This document shows, in pieces, positions 38,060-47,053 of a stretch of DNA of 64,000 bases (positions are counted from its first letter, which is position 1; each line of letters starts with the position of its first letter). The notes under the pieces are model-generated. The model did no database searches. It saw nothing but the letters and a program-made list of their open reading frames with translations, and was not told the DNA's origin. The translations under genes and the position numbers were made by a program. This DNA comes from Bacteroidota bacterium (GTDB lineage Bacteria; Bacteroidota; Bacteroidia; Bacteroidales; JAAUTT01), in the NCBI GenBank assembly GCA_030706405.1, contig JAUZOO010000007.1, positions 124,001-188,000 on the forward strand. Reading direction: 5' to 3'.

Positions 38060-38089
38060 AATGTCGTAAAAAATATACTTTTCGACATT
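38060..38089. promoter_or_regulatory. Inverted repeat over promoter-like site of OMP gene
   Basis: AATGTCG (38060-38066) and CGACATT (38083-38089) are perfect 7-bp arms; AAAA/TTTT next to them can extend the pairing. The spacer contains TATACTTTTC, one base off a TAnnTTTG -7 element, about 80 bases before the ATG at 38167. It is a possible operator. Confidence 0.45.
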
Positions 38090-38166
38090 ATCCTTTGTGA
38101 CAGCAATATTTTTCGAGTAGTGCTAATTTTATAATGTTTGGGGCTATTTACATTTTGATTAAGATT

Positions 38167-38724
38167 ATGATACGGTCGTTTATTTGTATTTTCTTTTTGT
38201 CATTTCCCATTATATCTACCTATGGGCAGCGAAATCTAAGATTAGACGCTTCGCCTCCGGGTTATTTTAACCTGACAGAAGCGTACGTAGCAAAAGGTCT
38301 AAGCTATACAACTACTCCCTTTTCAGCTAGTACCCTAGGCTTTACGACTATAAACGGCTACAAGGTCGATGAAAATTTCCGTACAGGAGTCGGTGTTGGA
38401 TATTATGCCTATAATGGAGGGGGGCTGATTCCTCTGTTTCTCGATTTACGATATTCTTTTAGAGCAACCCCTTTAAATTATAAGCAAATCCAGTCAGGCA
38501 AGTTCAAACCTTCATTTTTTTTATACGCTGATGGGGGGTATCTAATTAATCCACAAAATATTATGCACGGAACAAGAATGATGCTTAACCCCGGTGTTGG
38601 ATTTATGAAACCCATCACGGAATTAATATCTGCCAGTTTCTCAGTTGGAATTATGACACAAATGGGAGATGGCTTACCCAAATCATCTTTCTTGAATACA
38701 AAAATAGGACTTCATTTCCAGTAA
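38167..38724 (+). CDS. Small outer-membrane beta-barrel-like protein, unknown role
   Basis: About 185 residues from ATG 38167 (an upstream ATG at 38134 would add 11 residues). Signal peptide IRSFICIFFLSFPIISTYGQ, then alternating polar/aromatic strands (GVGVGYYAYNGGGLIPLF, FLDLRYSFRA, SFFLYADGGYLINP, ASFSVGIMTQMG) and a C-terminal aromatic strand ending FLNTKIGLHFQ. This pattern fits an 8-stranded outer-membrane barrel. I do not recognise a family. It lies between the polysaccharide export operon and the WcaJ-like gene, so an envelope role is an inference from place only. Confidence 0.65.
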   Translation: MIRSFICIFFLSFPIISTYGQRNLRLDASPPGYFNLTEAYVAKGLSYTTTPFSASTLGFTTINGYKVDENFRTGVGVGYYAYNGGGLIPLFLDLRYSFRATPLNYKQIQSGKFKPSFFLYADGGYLINPQNIMHGTRMMLNPGVGFMKPITELISASFSVGIMTQMGDGLPKSSFLNTKIGLHFQ

Positions 38725-38836
38725 ATGACTGATTTCCGGAAGCAACATTGGATCGACATCTTAAGAGGCATTTCACATGAACTAGTTTAGATTGGCCTAG
38801 CTATACCATAGACGTTAGAGGAATTATTTTTTAGCC

Positions 38837-40225
38837 TTATCCTGCGTTCTTCTCTCCTTTTAACATATTAAGCACGGTATAAATAATTATCTGGAGGTCT
38901 AATAAAAAAGACCAATTTTCCATATACCACACATCATGCAGCACCCGGAGGCGCATTGCTCTGGATGTTTTAGTTTCACCTCTAAACCCCTTTATTTGCG
39001 CCCAACCGGTTATTCCGGGTTTAATAGAATGGCGCAACAAGTAACGATCAATGAGCCGACTGTATTCTTCGGTATGTTTAAGCATGTGTGGACGAGGCCC
39101 CACCACCGACATTTCTCCTTTCAGTACATTAATAAACTGAGGAACCTCATCGAGGTTGGATTTTCGTAAAAAACGTCCCAACCTTGTAATACGGGAATCA
39201 TTTTTTTGGGCTTGAAGCGAATTTGCTTGGGCATTAACCTTCATTGTTCGCAGTTTTATGCACCGAAATATGTCATTATTTTCACCATTACGTTCCTGGA
39301 TAAAAAACACTGGTCCTTTCGAATCAAGTTTGATTAAGATTGCCAATATAGGTAATAACCAAGATAGCAACAACACAATCACAAGTAAGGCAAAAACAAC
39401 ATCAAATGCCCGTTTTATCACACGGAAAGTGTAACGGCTTAACGGCTCTTTACGGATAGTAATAATAGGGAAATTATCAAAGAAATCAACACTAATATTT
39501 CTAAGCACATAACGCCCAAGATCGGGAACTATCTTTACTCGGATGAGATGATTCTCTGCAAAAGCGATAACTTCACGCACATAATCGTTTAAGAGATCGG
39601 GCATGGTAATAAAGACCTCATCAACCTGTTCACGTTCCATATAAGTAAAAACCTCATCAAAATTACCTAGTATTGAATTTTCATTTCTTACCGAAGCTTT
39701 GGTATCATCAAAAAAACCAAGAAATCGGTAACCCAGAGCCGGCTGATGTTTAAACGTATTGCTCAGTTGTCGACCGGTACGTCCGGCCCCAATGATTATA
39801 TAATTAACGTGCAACTTAACTTTTTTATGTTCAATATATTGAGCAAAAACAAAACGCCATAAAGTTAGCAATACCAATGCAAACACGGAAAAGAAGCCAA
39901 TCACCAAACGTGAAGTTATTTCAATCTTGCCAATAAATACGACTGTAGTAATTACAAGAAACAAAAGAAAAATACCTCGAATGATATCAAATAAGGATTC
40001 ATACCATTTTTGGATCTTTTGTAATGAATATAACCTCCAGTTAATCGAAATGACAGCCCATGAAACAAGGATAATAGCAAGAAGAAATAAATAAGCCACT
40101 TCTTGCCCGGAGTAACGGTCCACATCATACCGTAAAAAAAACGCAACCAGAAATGCCACGGTAAGGCATACCAGATCGCCAATTAAAAAAGCTCGCTTAA
40201 ACGTATCCGAAAATCCTCTTTCCAT
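38837..40225 (-). CDS. Exopolysaccharide initiating sugar-phosphate transferase (WcaJ-like)
   Basis: A 462-residue polyprenyl-phosphate hexose-1-phosphate transferase that begins repeat-unit synthesis by moving sugar-1-phosphate onto undecaprenyl phosphate. There are four N-terminal membrane helices (about 12-110), a CoA-binding-like Rossmann domain (VNYIIIGAGRTGRQLSN, about 140-250), another helix (about 275-300), and the catalytic domain with GPVFFIQERNGEN, KLRTMKVNA, LDEVPQFINVLKGEMSVVG followed by PRPH, and KPGITGWAQIKGFRGET. The sugar is probably glucose or galactose but cannot be fixed by sequence. It is near the export genes, yet no other glycosyltransferases are here. Confidence 0.92.
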   Translation of the reverse strand: MERGFSDTFKRAFLIGDLVCLTVAFLVAFFLRYDVDRYSGQEVAYLFLLAIILVSWAVISINWRLYSLQKIQKWYESLFDIIRGIFLLFLVITTVVFIGKIEITSRLVIGFFSVFALVLLTLWRFVFAQYIEHKKVKLHVNYIIIGAGRTGRQLSNTFKHQPALGYRFLGFFDDTKASVRNENSILGNFDEVFTYMEREQVDEVFITMPDLLNDYVREVIAFAENHLIRVKIVPDLGRYVLRNISVDFFDNFPIITIRKEPLSRYTFRVIKRAFDVVFALLVIVLLLSWLLPILAILIKLDSKGPVFFIQERNGENNDIFRCIKLRTMKVNAQANSLQAQKNDSRITRLGRFLRKSNLDEVPQFINVLKGEMSVVGPRPHMLKHTEEYSRLIDRYLLRHSIKPGITGWAQIKGFRGETKTSRAMRLRVLHDVWYMENWSFLLDLQIIIYTVLNMLKGEKNAG

Positions 40226-40452
40226 TAGAATATTACCCCGCCTCTTTCTACTAATAAAAAAATTAAACCAACGAAGGTCTGCTTAAATAACAAAGAAAGG
40301 CATCTTATTTTTTAATAACTTATGTTTAACAAAAAAAGAATACTATTTAATTACTTTTTGATAATAAATACTTTCGGAAGGTATGGTGTTAGATTTCGAT
40401 TATTTTTATAAATTAAACCCAACTTTTACAAACTCAGTTTTTAATATCTACC

Positions 40453-40484
40453 GCCAGATAGAAAGTTTTCACTTTTTATCTGGC
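40453..40484. terminator. Hairpin downstream of frr
   Basis: A 14-bp stem (GCCAGATAGAAAGT with ACTTTTTATCTGGC, one G-T wobble) around a TTTC loop lies 13 bases past the frr stop. It lacks a good T-run on the minus strand, so it may be a transcript-end or stabilising hairpin and not a classic intrinsic terminator. Confidence 0.6.
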
Positions 40485-40496
40485 TGTAAAATATTA

Positions 40497-41060
40497 TTAC
40501 ACGGTCATAATTTCTTGTTCTTTCTTAATCAACAGCTCTTCCACTTTTTTATAAAAAGCTTCAGTCAATTTATCAACTTTTTCTTCAGATGTCTTAGCCA
40601 CATCTTCAGCCAAGCCATCCTTTTGCATTTTCTTAAAGGCTTCAATGGCATCCCGACGAGCATTACGGATACTAACCTTGGCATTTTCGCCCTCTTGTTT
40701 TACAGTTTTTACCAATTGTTTTCGCCGTTCTTCGGTAAGCGGAGGAAGGTTTAAGCGGACCATTTCACCATTATTCATAGGTGTAACTCCAATATTTGCA
40801 CCCAAAATGGCCTTTTCTATCGAGTCAATCATTTTTTTTTCCCATGGCTGAATTACGATTGACTTGGCATCGGGAGTATTAATATTTGCTATCTGCGAAA
40901 GTGGTGTACTCGCCCCATAGTAGTCAACATTAATACCGTCGAGCATTTGTGGGGTAGCCTTGCCGGCTCGCAGTTTCATGAGTTCGCTCGAAAGATGGGA
41001 GACTGACTTTTCCATCTGATCTTTTGTATCTTCGAGGTACAATTGAACTTCTTCTTCCAT
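40497..41060 (-). CDS. frr: Ribosome recycling factor
   Basis: With EF-G, splits the post-termination ribosome so it can be reused. The 187-residue length is standard. It carries the typical LRAGKATPQMLDGI (about residues 30-43), DAKSIVIQPWEKKMIDSIEKAI (as adjacent conserved segments), MNNGEMVRLNLPPLTEERRK, and NARRDAIEAFKKMQKDGLAED. It follows pyrH by about 97 bases in the conserved rpsB-tsf-pyrH-frr gene order. Confidence 0.97.
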   Translation of the reverse strand: MEEEVQLYLEDTKDQMEKSVSHLSSELMKLRAGKATPQMLDGINVDYYGASTPLSQIANINTPDAKSIVIQPWEKKMIDSIEKAILGANIGVTPMNNGEMVRLNLPPLTEERRKQLVKTVKQEGENAKVSIRNARRDAIEAFKKMQKDGLAEDVAKTSEEKVDKLTEAFYKKVEELLIKKEQEIMTV

Positions 41061-41157
41061 AGAACTGAAGATTTTATATTGGTTACAGTTATTTTCGAAA
41101 CAAATATAAACAGAATAATTTTTCTAAACCAGAAACAGGGACGTTGAAATCAGCTTT

Positions 41158-41871
41158 CTATTTCACCTTTACAAGAGTACCAATTTTCTCGCCAGATAAA
41201 AGTTTTTTGAGGTTTCCGTTGGTGTTCATGTCAAAAACAATGGTTGGAATGTTATTTTCCTTGCTCATGGTAAACGACGTAAGATCCATTACATTCAAAC
41301 CTCGAGAATATGCTTCATCGTAAGTAAGTTCATCAAACTTGGTTGCAGACGGATCCTTCTCGGGATCTGCGGTATAAACGCCGTCAACTCGGGTACCTTT
41401 CAGGAGAACTTCAGCATCCATTTCAACGGCACGAAGAGCTGAAGCTGTATCGGTTGTGAAATAGGGATTACCTGTACCGAAAGAGAAAATAGCAATTTCG
41501 CCCCTCTCAAACGCTTCATTAATTTTTTGCTTGCTAAATCGTTCACCTACCGGCTCCATATTTATTGCCGTAAAAAGACGAACTTTGGCTCCAATGCTTT
41601 CAAGAGCAGACTGTAAGGCGAGGCTGTTAATAACCGTTGCCAACATACCCATATAATCGCCTTTAACACGATCAAAACCCTGCGAAGTGCCTTTAAGACC
41701 CCGAAAAATATTTCCTCCACCAATTACTATTCCAATTTTCACACCTAAGTCTGCAGCTTCTTTAACCTGGTTGGCATACTCAATTAATCGAGGAGTATCA
41801 ATACCATAGGGTTTATCAGCCATTAAAGCTTCGCCGCTTAATTTTAATAAAATACGCTTATACGCTACCAT
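41158..41871 (-). CDS. pyrH: Uridylate kinase
   Basis: Phosphorylates UMP to UDP for pyrimidine nucleotide synthesis. At 237 residues it belongs to the amino-acid-kinase fold: KRILLKLSGEALMAD at the N-terminus, IGIVIGGGNIFRG, DYMGMLATVINSLALQ, and the C-terminal VMDLTSFTMSKENNIPTIVFD. It lies about 110 bases after tsf, past a terminator, so it is probably transcribed partly on its own. Confidence 0.97.
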   Translation of the reverse strand: MVAYKRILLKLSGEALMADKPYGIDTPRLIEYANQVKEAADLGVKIGIVIGGGNIFRGLKGTSQGFDRVKGDYMGMLATVINSLALQSALESIGAKVRLFTAINMEPVGERFSKQKINEAFERGEIAIFSFGTGNPYFTTDTASALRAVEMDAEVLLKGTRVDGVYTADPEKDPSATKFDELTYDEAYSRGLNVMDLTSFTMSKENNIPTIVFDMNTNGNLKKLLSGEKIGTLVKVK

Positions 41872-41930
41872 ATCTATATTTTAATTATCCTATTTAACTA
41901 TTAAAGATATATAAAGACAAGTTATAGAAC

Positions 41931-41957
41931 AAAAAAAGAGAGCCGTTGGGGCTCTCT
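41931..41957 (-). terminator. Terminator after tsf
   Basis: Stem AGAGAGCC (41937-41944) with GGCTCTCT (41950-41957), loop GTTGG. AAAAAAA at 41931-41937 gives a U-run on the minus strand. It separates rplM-rpsI-rpsB-tsf from pyrH-frr. Confidence 0.88.
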
Positions 41958-41982
41958 CTTATATTTTTATAACCGCGAAAGA

Positions 41983-42822
41983 CTATGCATTTAGAGTATA
42001 TCTAACAAAACTGGTTACTTTAAGGTCTTTATCAACTTGTTCGAGATATTGACGAACAGTTAATTTAGAATCTTTAATGAATTCCTGATTTAACAGGGTG
42101 TTTTCTTTAAAGAATTTCTCCAATCGGCCTTCAGCAATCTTTTCAACAATATTAGCCGGTTTGCTGGCGTTTTTAGGATCTTGTTGAGTTTGTTCCAAAG
42201 CTATTTGTTTTTCTTTAGCAACAACTTCAGCAGAAACTGAATCTTTGTCAACAGCTACAGGAGCCATAGCAGCAACCTGCATAGCTACGTCCTTACCAAC
42301 CTGAGCATCGCTAAGTTTTTTGCTGAAACCAACCATAGTAGCCAATTTGTTACCAGGGTGGATGTAAGCAATAACCTGAGCAGCTTCAATCTTTGAATAA
42401 GAGATCAAATCAATTTTTTCGCCGATTACGCTAAGCTTTTCCATTACAGCTTCAGCAACAGTGATGTTACCAACTTTTAGCTGTTTAAGAGTATCGATAT
42501 CGGCAGGTTTTTCAGCCACAGCAACATCGTTGATTGATGCAGCGAACTGAACGAACCCATCGTTTTTAGCAACGAAATCGGTTTCACAGCAAACTACGGT
42601 TAATGCACCGAAAGTTTCGTCGGCAGATACTTTTGAAAGAACCACGCCTTCGGTAGCTTCACGGTCGGCACGTTTAGCAGCAACCAATTGACCCTTTTTA
42701 CGGATAATTTCCTGTGCTTTTTCGTAGTCGCCATTAGCTTCTTCCAAAGCTTTTTTGCAATCCATCATACCGGCACCGGTCATCTGACGGAGTTTATTTA
42801 TTTCAGCAGCAGTAATTGCCAT
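41983..42822 (-). CDS. tsf: Elongation factor Ts
   Basis: Nucleotide-exchange factor that recycles EF-Tu-GDP. The 279-residue length is normal. It opens with the UBA-type domain (INKLRQMTGAGMMDCKKALEE), followed by the conserved CCETDFVAKNDGFVQFA core and the C-terminal YIHPGNKLATMVGFS dimerisation part. It sits 18 bases after rpsB, its usual partner. Confidence 0.97.
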   Translation of the reverse strand: MAITAAEINKLRQMTGAGMMDCKKALEEANGDYEKAQEIIRKKGQLVAAKRADREATEGVVLSKVSADETFGALTVVCCETDFVAKNDGFVQFAASINDVAVAEKPADIDTLKQLKVGNITVAEAVMEKLSVIGEKIDLISYSKIEAAQVIAYIHPGNKLATMVGFSKKLSDAQVGKDVAMQVAAMAPVAVDKDSVSAEVVAKEKQIALEQTQQDPKNASKPANIVEKIAEGRLEKFFKENTLLNQEFIKDSKLTVRQYLEQVDKDLKVTSFVRYTLNA

Positions 42823-42840
42823 TGTACTTCTGATTTAAGA

Positions 42841-43710
42841 TTAATCTTCTTTTCTAACTTTTTTGGCTACTTTGCGAACAGCAGCACTCTTGTCGAATTT
42901 TGCCTTAGGGATAGAGAGGTCTTCTTCGTCTCCTTCAACATCGGATTTCGAACGTTTGTCGCCACCTTTGCGGGCTTTGGCTTTAGCAGCTTCTTTGTCG
43001 CCGCCTTCTTTTTCGCGTTCTACCTTGCGTTCGTTCAAACCTTCCTGAATAGCAGATGCTACAACATCAATAATCAGAGCAATAGAGTTTGAAGCGTCAT
43101 CGTTAGCAGGAATTGGGAAGTCTACCACGTTAGGATCCGAATTGGTATCAACCATTCCGAATACCGGTATATTGAGTCTTTTTGCTTCTTTAACTGCGAT
43201 ATGTTCTTTAGTAACATCAACCACAAACAAGGCAGCAGGCAAACGGGTCAAATCGGCAATACTTCCAAGATTCTTTTCAAGTTTTGCACGTTGACGCGAA
43301 ATCTGAAGTTTCTCACGTTTCGAAATATTTTCGAAAGTTCCGTCAGTTGCCATTTTGTCGATCGACGACATCTTCTTCACAGCCTTACGGATTGTGGGGA
43401 AGTTTGTTAACATACCACCGGGCCAGCGTTCTGTAACGAAAGGCATAGCTACGGTTTGGATACGTTCAGAAACAATTTCTTTTGCTTGTTTTTTGGTAGC
43501 AACGAATAAAATTTTGCGACCGGATTTTGCTATTTGCTTAAGAGCCAAAGCGGCATCTTCTAATTTAGCTTGGGTTTTGTGAAGGTCGATGATGTGGATT
43601 CCGTTGCGCTCCATGAAGATATAAGGAGCCATGGCTGGATTCCATTTTCTGCGGAGGTGACCAAAGTGTACACCTGCGTCTAATAATTGATCAACAGTTA
43701 CTCTTGACAT
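42841..43710 (-). CDS. rpsB: 30S ribosomal protein S2
   Basis: Small-subunit protein uS2. It is 289 residues; the globular part (1 to about 225) holds [22 protein letters not shown] at the start and [16 protein letters not shown], plus [20 protein letters not shown]. The C-terminal 60 residues are a Lys/Glu/Asp-rich extension longer than in E. coli, as commonly seen in Bacteroidota. A TACGTTTG -7 word (43797-43804, minus strand) in the rpsI-rpsB gap may give it an internal promoter. Confidence 0.97.
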   Translation of the reverse strand: MSRVTVDQLLDAGVHFGHLRRKWNPAMAPYIFMERNGIHIIDLHKTQAKLEDAALALKQIAKSGRKILFVATKKQAKEIVSERIQTVAMPFVTERWPGGMLTNFPTIRKAVKKMSSIDKMATDGTFENISKREKLQISRQRAKLEKNLGSIADLTRLPAALFVVDVTKEHIAVKEAKRLNIPVFGMVDTNSDPNVVDFPIPANDDASNSIALIIDVVASAIQEGLNERKVEREKEGGDKEAAKAKARKGGDKRSKSDVEGDEEDLSIPKAKFDKSAAVRKVAKKVRKED

Positions 43711-43814
43711 TTAAAATTATTTAATTGTTTACATTCCATAGGGCCAATTGCCAAGTAGTTCCGATTAACAGAAGTCTTAGCAATTTAGATACTAAACAAA
43801 CGTAATGATAACGA

Positions 43815-44201
43815 TTAACGCTTGCTGAACTGGAAGCGCTTGCGTGCTTTTGGACGACCCGGTTTTTTACGTTCTACTTCACGAGGATCACGAGTGGTGA
43901 AACCTGCAGTTTTCAATTTAGGCTTGCATTCTTCGTCAATTTTGATCAAAGCGCGAGTAATACCTAAACGCAAAGCTTCAGCCTGACCTTTAATTCCTCC
44001 TCCATCGAGGTTAACCTTGATGTCATATTTCTGAGCTACCTCCAACAATTGCAAAGGTTGTTCAACAATATACTGAAGAACGGTGCTTGGGAAATATTCT
44101 TTATAGTCACGGTCGTTAATAACGATGTTTCCTTTTCCGGGAACCACGTAAACACGGGCAACAGCAGCTTTTCTTCTCCCGATTGCATTAACTACTTCCA
44201 T
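43815..44201 (-). CDS. rpsI: 30S ribosomal protein S9
   Basis: Small-subunit protein uS9, 128 residues. It contains NAIGRRKAAVARVYV near the N-terminus, GGGIKGQAEALRLGITRALI in the middle, and the basic C-terminal tail ending RKRFQFSKR that reaches the P-site tRNA. It starts 5 bases after the rplM stop, the universal rplM-rpsI pair. Confidence 0.98.
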   Translation of the reverse strand: MEVVNAIGRRKAAVARVYVVPGKGNIVINDRDYKEYFPSTVLQYIVEQPLQLLEVAQKYDIKVNLDGGGIKGQAEALRLGITRALIKIDEECKPKLKTAGFTTRDPREVERKKPGRPKARKRFQFSKR

Positions 44202-44206
44202 ACGAA

Positions 44207-44662
44207 CTATTTGATTGTATTAATGTTATACTCTTTTGGCTGTTGAGCAGAATGCGGATGCTCACTTCCGGCATAAACATGCAAATTGCCATAGATGGCA
44301 TCACCCAAACGATTTTTAGGCAACATTCCACGTACAGCCTTCTCGATTAATGCGATCGGGTGTTTCACCATCAGATCTTTTGCATTAATAAAACGTTGAC
44401 CTCCAGGGTACCCCGTATAACGGATGTATTCTTTTTGATCCCATTTTTTTCCTGTCAAACGAATCTTATCTGCGTTGATAACAATCACGTTGTCACCGCA
44501 GTCTACGTGAGCGGTAAAACTAGGTTTGTGCTTCCCTCTTAAAACTTGGGCAACTTTCGACGAAAACCTTCCCAACGTTTGGTTGGTCGCATCAACCACT
44601 AACCACTCTTTATTGACGGTTGCCTTATTGGCCGATACCGTTTTGTAACTCAAAGTGTCCAC
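44207..44662 (-). CDS. rplM: 50S ribosomal protein L13
   Basis: Large-subunit protein uL13, 151 residues. Typical segments are WLVVDATNQTLGRFSSKVAQ, HVDCGDNVIVINADKIRLTG, YIRYTGYPGGQRF, and VRGMLPKNRLGDAIYGNLHVYAGSEHPH. The start is GTG 44662 (MDTLSYKTVSANKATV), which fits family length. First gene of the ribosomal run on the minus strand. Confidence 0.97.
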   Translation of the reverse strand: MDTLSYKTVSANKATVNKEWLVVDATNQTLGRFSSKVAQVLRGKHKPSFTAHVDCGDNVIVINADKIRLTGKKWDQKEYIRYTGYPGGQRFINAKDLMVKHPIALIEKAVRGMLPKNRLGDAIYGNLHVYAGSEHPHSAQQPKEYNINTIK

Positions 44663-44722
44663 TTTATCTCTAAGTTTTTAATTAATATGCAAATACAAAA
44701 TAATCCACCTCAAAATGGACTG

Positions 44723-44751
44723 CAAAAATACAACTTATTTTGTTTTTTCAA
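44723..44751 (-). promoter_or_regulatory. Promoter of rplM-rpsI
   Basis: Minus strand: TTG (44749-44751), 18 bases, TATTTTTG (44723-44730), matching the Bacteroidota consensus. The start near 44716 gives a leader of about 55 nt before the GTG start of rplM. Confidence 0.78.
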
Positions 44752-44925
44752 CACTATTGCTGAAATTTCTTTTGTCCATTCTGAAAAATGTGAGGCACAA
44801 AATTACAAGAAATTCAGAATATTATTGCTGTCTTTAGAATATTATTCGGAGAATAATTGTGACCTCTGAAAAAAACATGTAGGTTTGGCTTGTAATCGCT
44901 TTTTACATCTATTATCAGCCTTTTA

Positions 44926-46500
44926 ATGCTATTGGGCATGTTTAAAACTTCCAGCAGTTTTCATAACGCAATTTATTGGGGTTCACTTATCCTGCTATCG
45001 GTATCTCTGCCGTGTTCGCTTTTTTTGCTTAGCCTTTCACAAATAATACTCATGGCCAACTGGCTGTTGGAAGGAAATTTCCACCAGAAATGGCTGTTAA
45101 TAAAGAATCGGCCTGCAGTATGGATAATAGGTCTCTTTTACCTGATGCATTTAATCGGGATGATTTATACAACAAATCAGGCTTGGGGGGTAAACGATTT
45201 GAAGGGTAAATTACCTTTATTGATTTTACCACTTGTTATTGGAACGTCCACTCCATTAACAAAAAAACAGTTCTCGATTATCCTGAATTGTTTTGCAGGA
45301 TCAGTATTAATATTTACGCTTTACAGTGCCTGGTTCATTTTCGGGTTTGACGGCAAAGCGGCTCACTCAGTTAATGATATTTCACCGTTTGTTTCTCATA
45401 TTCGTTGGGCGCTTATGGTCGACATGGCGGTATTCAGCCTTTTATGGCTTTTCGATAATATTCGCAATAAATTTCGGGGGATTTATATTCTTCTTATTCT
45501 TTGGTTTACGCTGTATATCTTCTTATTACAATCGCTCACGGGGATTATCGTATTTATCATAACTTCAGGAATTATGCTTTTGCGAAAGGCATTCCGCAGC
45601 CGTCAACTGATGGTGCGCTGGTTTATGGTTGTAGCCAGCCTCACCCTTCTATTATTAGTTTCTTCTTATCTCATCAAGGCTTATGCCCGATTTTACACTT
45701 TTGAAAAAATCGATGTTGCTCATTTGGACGAATTTACCTCAAAAGGCAATATTTACCAGCACCACCCTGAACTTAAATTTGTGGAAAATGGCCACTATAT
45801 CTATTTATATATATGTGAACCAGAGCTACGGGAAACATGGAAAAAACGAAGCTCGATCAATTTCGACGGAAAAACTTCTGATGGAGGAGAGCTTAAGGCC
45901 TGCCTAATCCGTTATCTGGCATCAAAGGGGTTTCGCAAAGATTCCGATGGCGTAAACAAACTGACCAATCGCGAAATCAAGTACATTGAAGCCGGAAAGA
46001 CCAATTACATCGACACCTTAAAATATGGGTTTTATCCACGTATTTACCAGTCGATATGGGAAGTATATAACTACATGCACGGTGCTAATCCAACGGGATA
46101 TTCCATTGCCCAACGCTTTGAGTTTGCAAAAACATCTATACATATTATTACTGACAACTTTTGGTTTGGCGTTGGTACTGGCGACATAGCCGAAGCATTT
46201 GACCTTCAGTATGAAAAAGACAAGACAATGCTGGCGCCGGAAAACCGGTTTCGCGCACACAATCAATTTTTACGCTTTGGGGCGACGTTTGGAATCGTAG
46301 GACTGACAATTATCCTGTTCTCACTAATAGCCCCGCCATTCTTCGAGCACAAATACAAAGACTACCTGTTTTTATGTATTTTCATCATCAGTTTTTTATC
46401 ATTTATTAACGAGGATACACTCGAAACCCATCATGGAATTTCATTCGTTGCTTTTTTTTATGCGTTGTTCCTTTATTATAAGAACCCGGACAACAATTGA
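44926..46500 (+). CDS. O-antigen ligase/polymerase-like membrane protein
   Basis: A 524-residue protein with about ten membrane helices. A large soluble loop of roughly 140 residues (about 255-395, polar and rich in Lys, Glu and Tyr) separates the N-terminal helix bundle from the last three helices. The layout and the segments LLQSLTGIIVFIITSG and ENRFRAHNQFLRFGATFGIVG resemble the Wzy_C/WaaL ligase family, which transfers lipid-linked glycans. Whether it acts as a ligase or polymerase is not clear. ATG 44926 is used here; ATG 44938 is an alternative. It stands alone between the ribosomal run and the metal locus. Confidence 0.82.
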   Translation: MLLGMFKTSSSFHNAIYWGSLILLSVSLPCSLFLLSLSQIILMANWLLEGNFHQKWLLIKNRPAVWIIGLFYLMHLIGMIYTTNQAWGVNDLKGKLPLLILPLVIGTSTPLTKKQFSIILNCFAGSVLIFTLYSAWFIFGFDGKAAHSVNDISPFVSHIRWALMVDMAVFSLLWLFDNIRNKFRGIYILLILWFTLYIFLLQSLTGIIVFIITSGIMLLRKAFRSRQLMVRWFMVVASLTLLLLVSSYLIKAYARFYTFEKIDVAHLDEFTSKGNIYQHHPELKFVENGHYIYLYICEPELRETWKKRSSINFDGKTSDGGELKACLIRYLASKGFRKDSDGVNKLTNREIKYIEAGKTNYIDTLKYGFYPRIYQSIWEVYNYMHGANPTGYSIAQRFEFAKTSIHIITDNFWFGVGTGDIAEAFDLQYEKDKTMLAPENRFRAHNQFLRFGATFGIVGLTIILFSLIAPPFFEHKYKDYLFLCIFIISFLSFINEDTLETHHGISFVAFFYALFLYYKNPDNN

Positions 46501-46521
46501 CTAATCGTTAATTTTTGTTAA

Positions 46522-46567
46522 GTTTAAATTAAGATATTTAAGTCTTAATTTAAACTTCTTATCTTTG
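46522..46567 (+). promoter_or_regulatory. Promoter and operator-like repeat of metal locus
   Basis: A perfect inverted repeat with 13-bp arms, GTTTAAATTAAGA (46522-46534) and TCTTAATTTAAAC (46543-46555), 8-base spacer, is followed by a TATCTTTG -7 element (46560-46567). The -33 position (46538-46540) falls inside the repeat and reads TTA. A protein bound there would block the promoter. An alternative reading is a weak AT-rich hairpin ending the upstream O-antigen-ligase-like gene. Confidence 0.65.
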
Positions 46568-46586
46568 AATATTCTAATTGCTGTTG

Positions 46587-46970
46587 ATGATAAAAAAGGT
46601 TTTCCATATTATTATTGCCCTGATAATGATTCTGGGGACTGCTGGAATTAGCTTAACCCGCCATTATTGCGGAGGCTTATTGGTATCTACAACAATCTAC
46701 GATTCCGATCATTCCTGCTGCGGAGAACATTGCAAAAAATGCCATAACGAATTAATCTCGATAAAAATATCCGATAGTTTTACAGAGCCGTCGTCATCTG
46801 AATCAGCTCTTTTTACAGTATGCAAGCTTTTAAATCAGCCATATTACATTGATTTATACCAACATTCAACCATTCAATCTCAGGCAACTGACCCATTCTC
46901 TATCCCCGGCAAACCGCCACCATTGGTAACGTCAGTTCAAATAGCTAAACTGCAGGTATTTCGATGTTGA
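46587..46970 (+). CDS. HYC_CC_PP-family small exported protein
   Basis: About 127 residues. A hydrophobic signal/anchor (MIKKVFHIIIALIMILGTAG) is followed by the family's landmark residues: HYC (RHYCGG), CC (HSCCGEHCKKCHN, four cysteines and two histidines) and, near the end, PP (GKPPPL). The family is Bacteroidota-restricted and of unknown function, often found near copper or heavy-metal efflux genes. The Cys/His cluster suggests periplasmic metal binding. ATG 46587 is preferred over an in-frame TTG at 46578. First gene of the metal locus. Confidence 0.8.
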   Translation: MIKKVFHIIIALIMILGTAGISLTRHYCGGLLVSTTIYDSDHSCCGEHCKKCHNELISIKISDSFTEPSSSESALFTVCKLLNQPYYIDLYQHSTIQSQATDPFSIPGKPPPLVTSVQIAKLQVFRC

Positions 46971-47053
46971 TTGAAAGGTTCATTTAACTTTTCTACCGAA
47001 TAATTGTTTATCACAGAAGATTAATGTATCCTGAAATATTAAAACATCACAAA

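Larger units (their letters stand above)
37203..38166. other. Long AT-rich intergenic region upstream of Wzc-like gene
   Basis: About 960 bases between divergent genes with no convincing ORF. Contents: a minus-strand TACTTTTG -7 element (37601-37608), a perfect palindrome at 37636-37651, a duplicated TTATAAATT word (37441-37449 and 37455-37463), and an inverted repeat at 38060-38089 near the plus-strand gene. The length and sites suggest transcriptional control of exopolysaccharide export. Confidence 0.55.
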
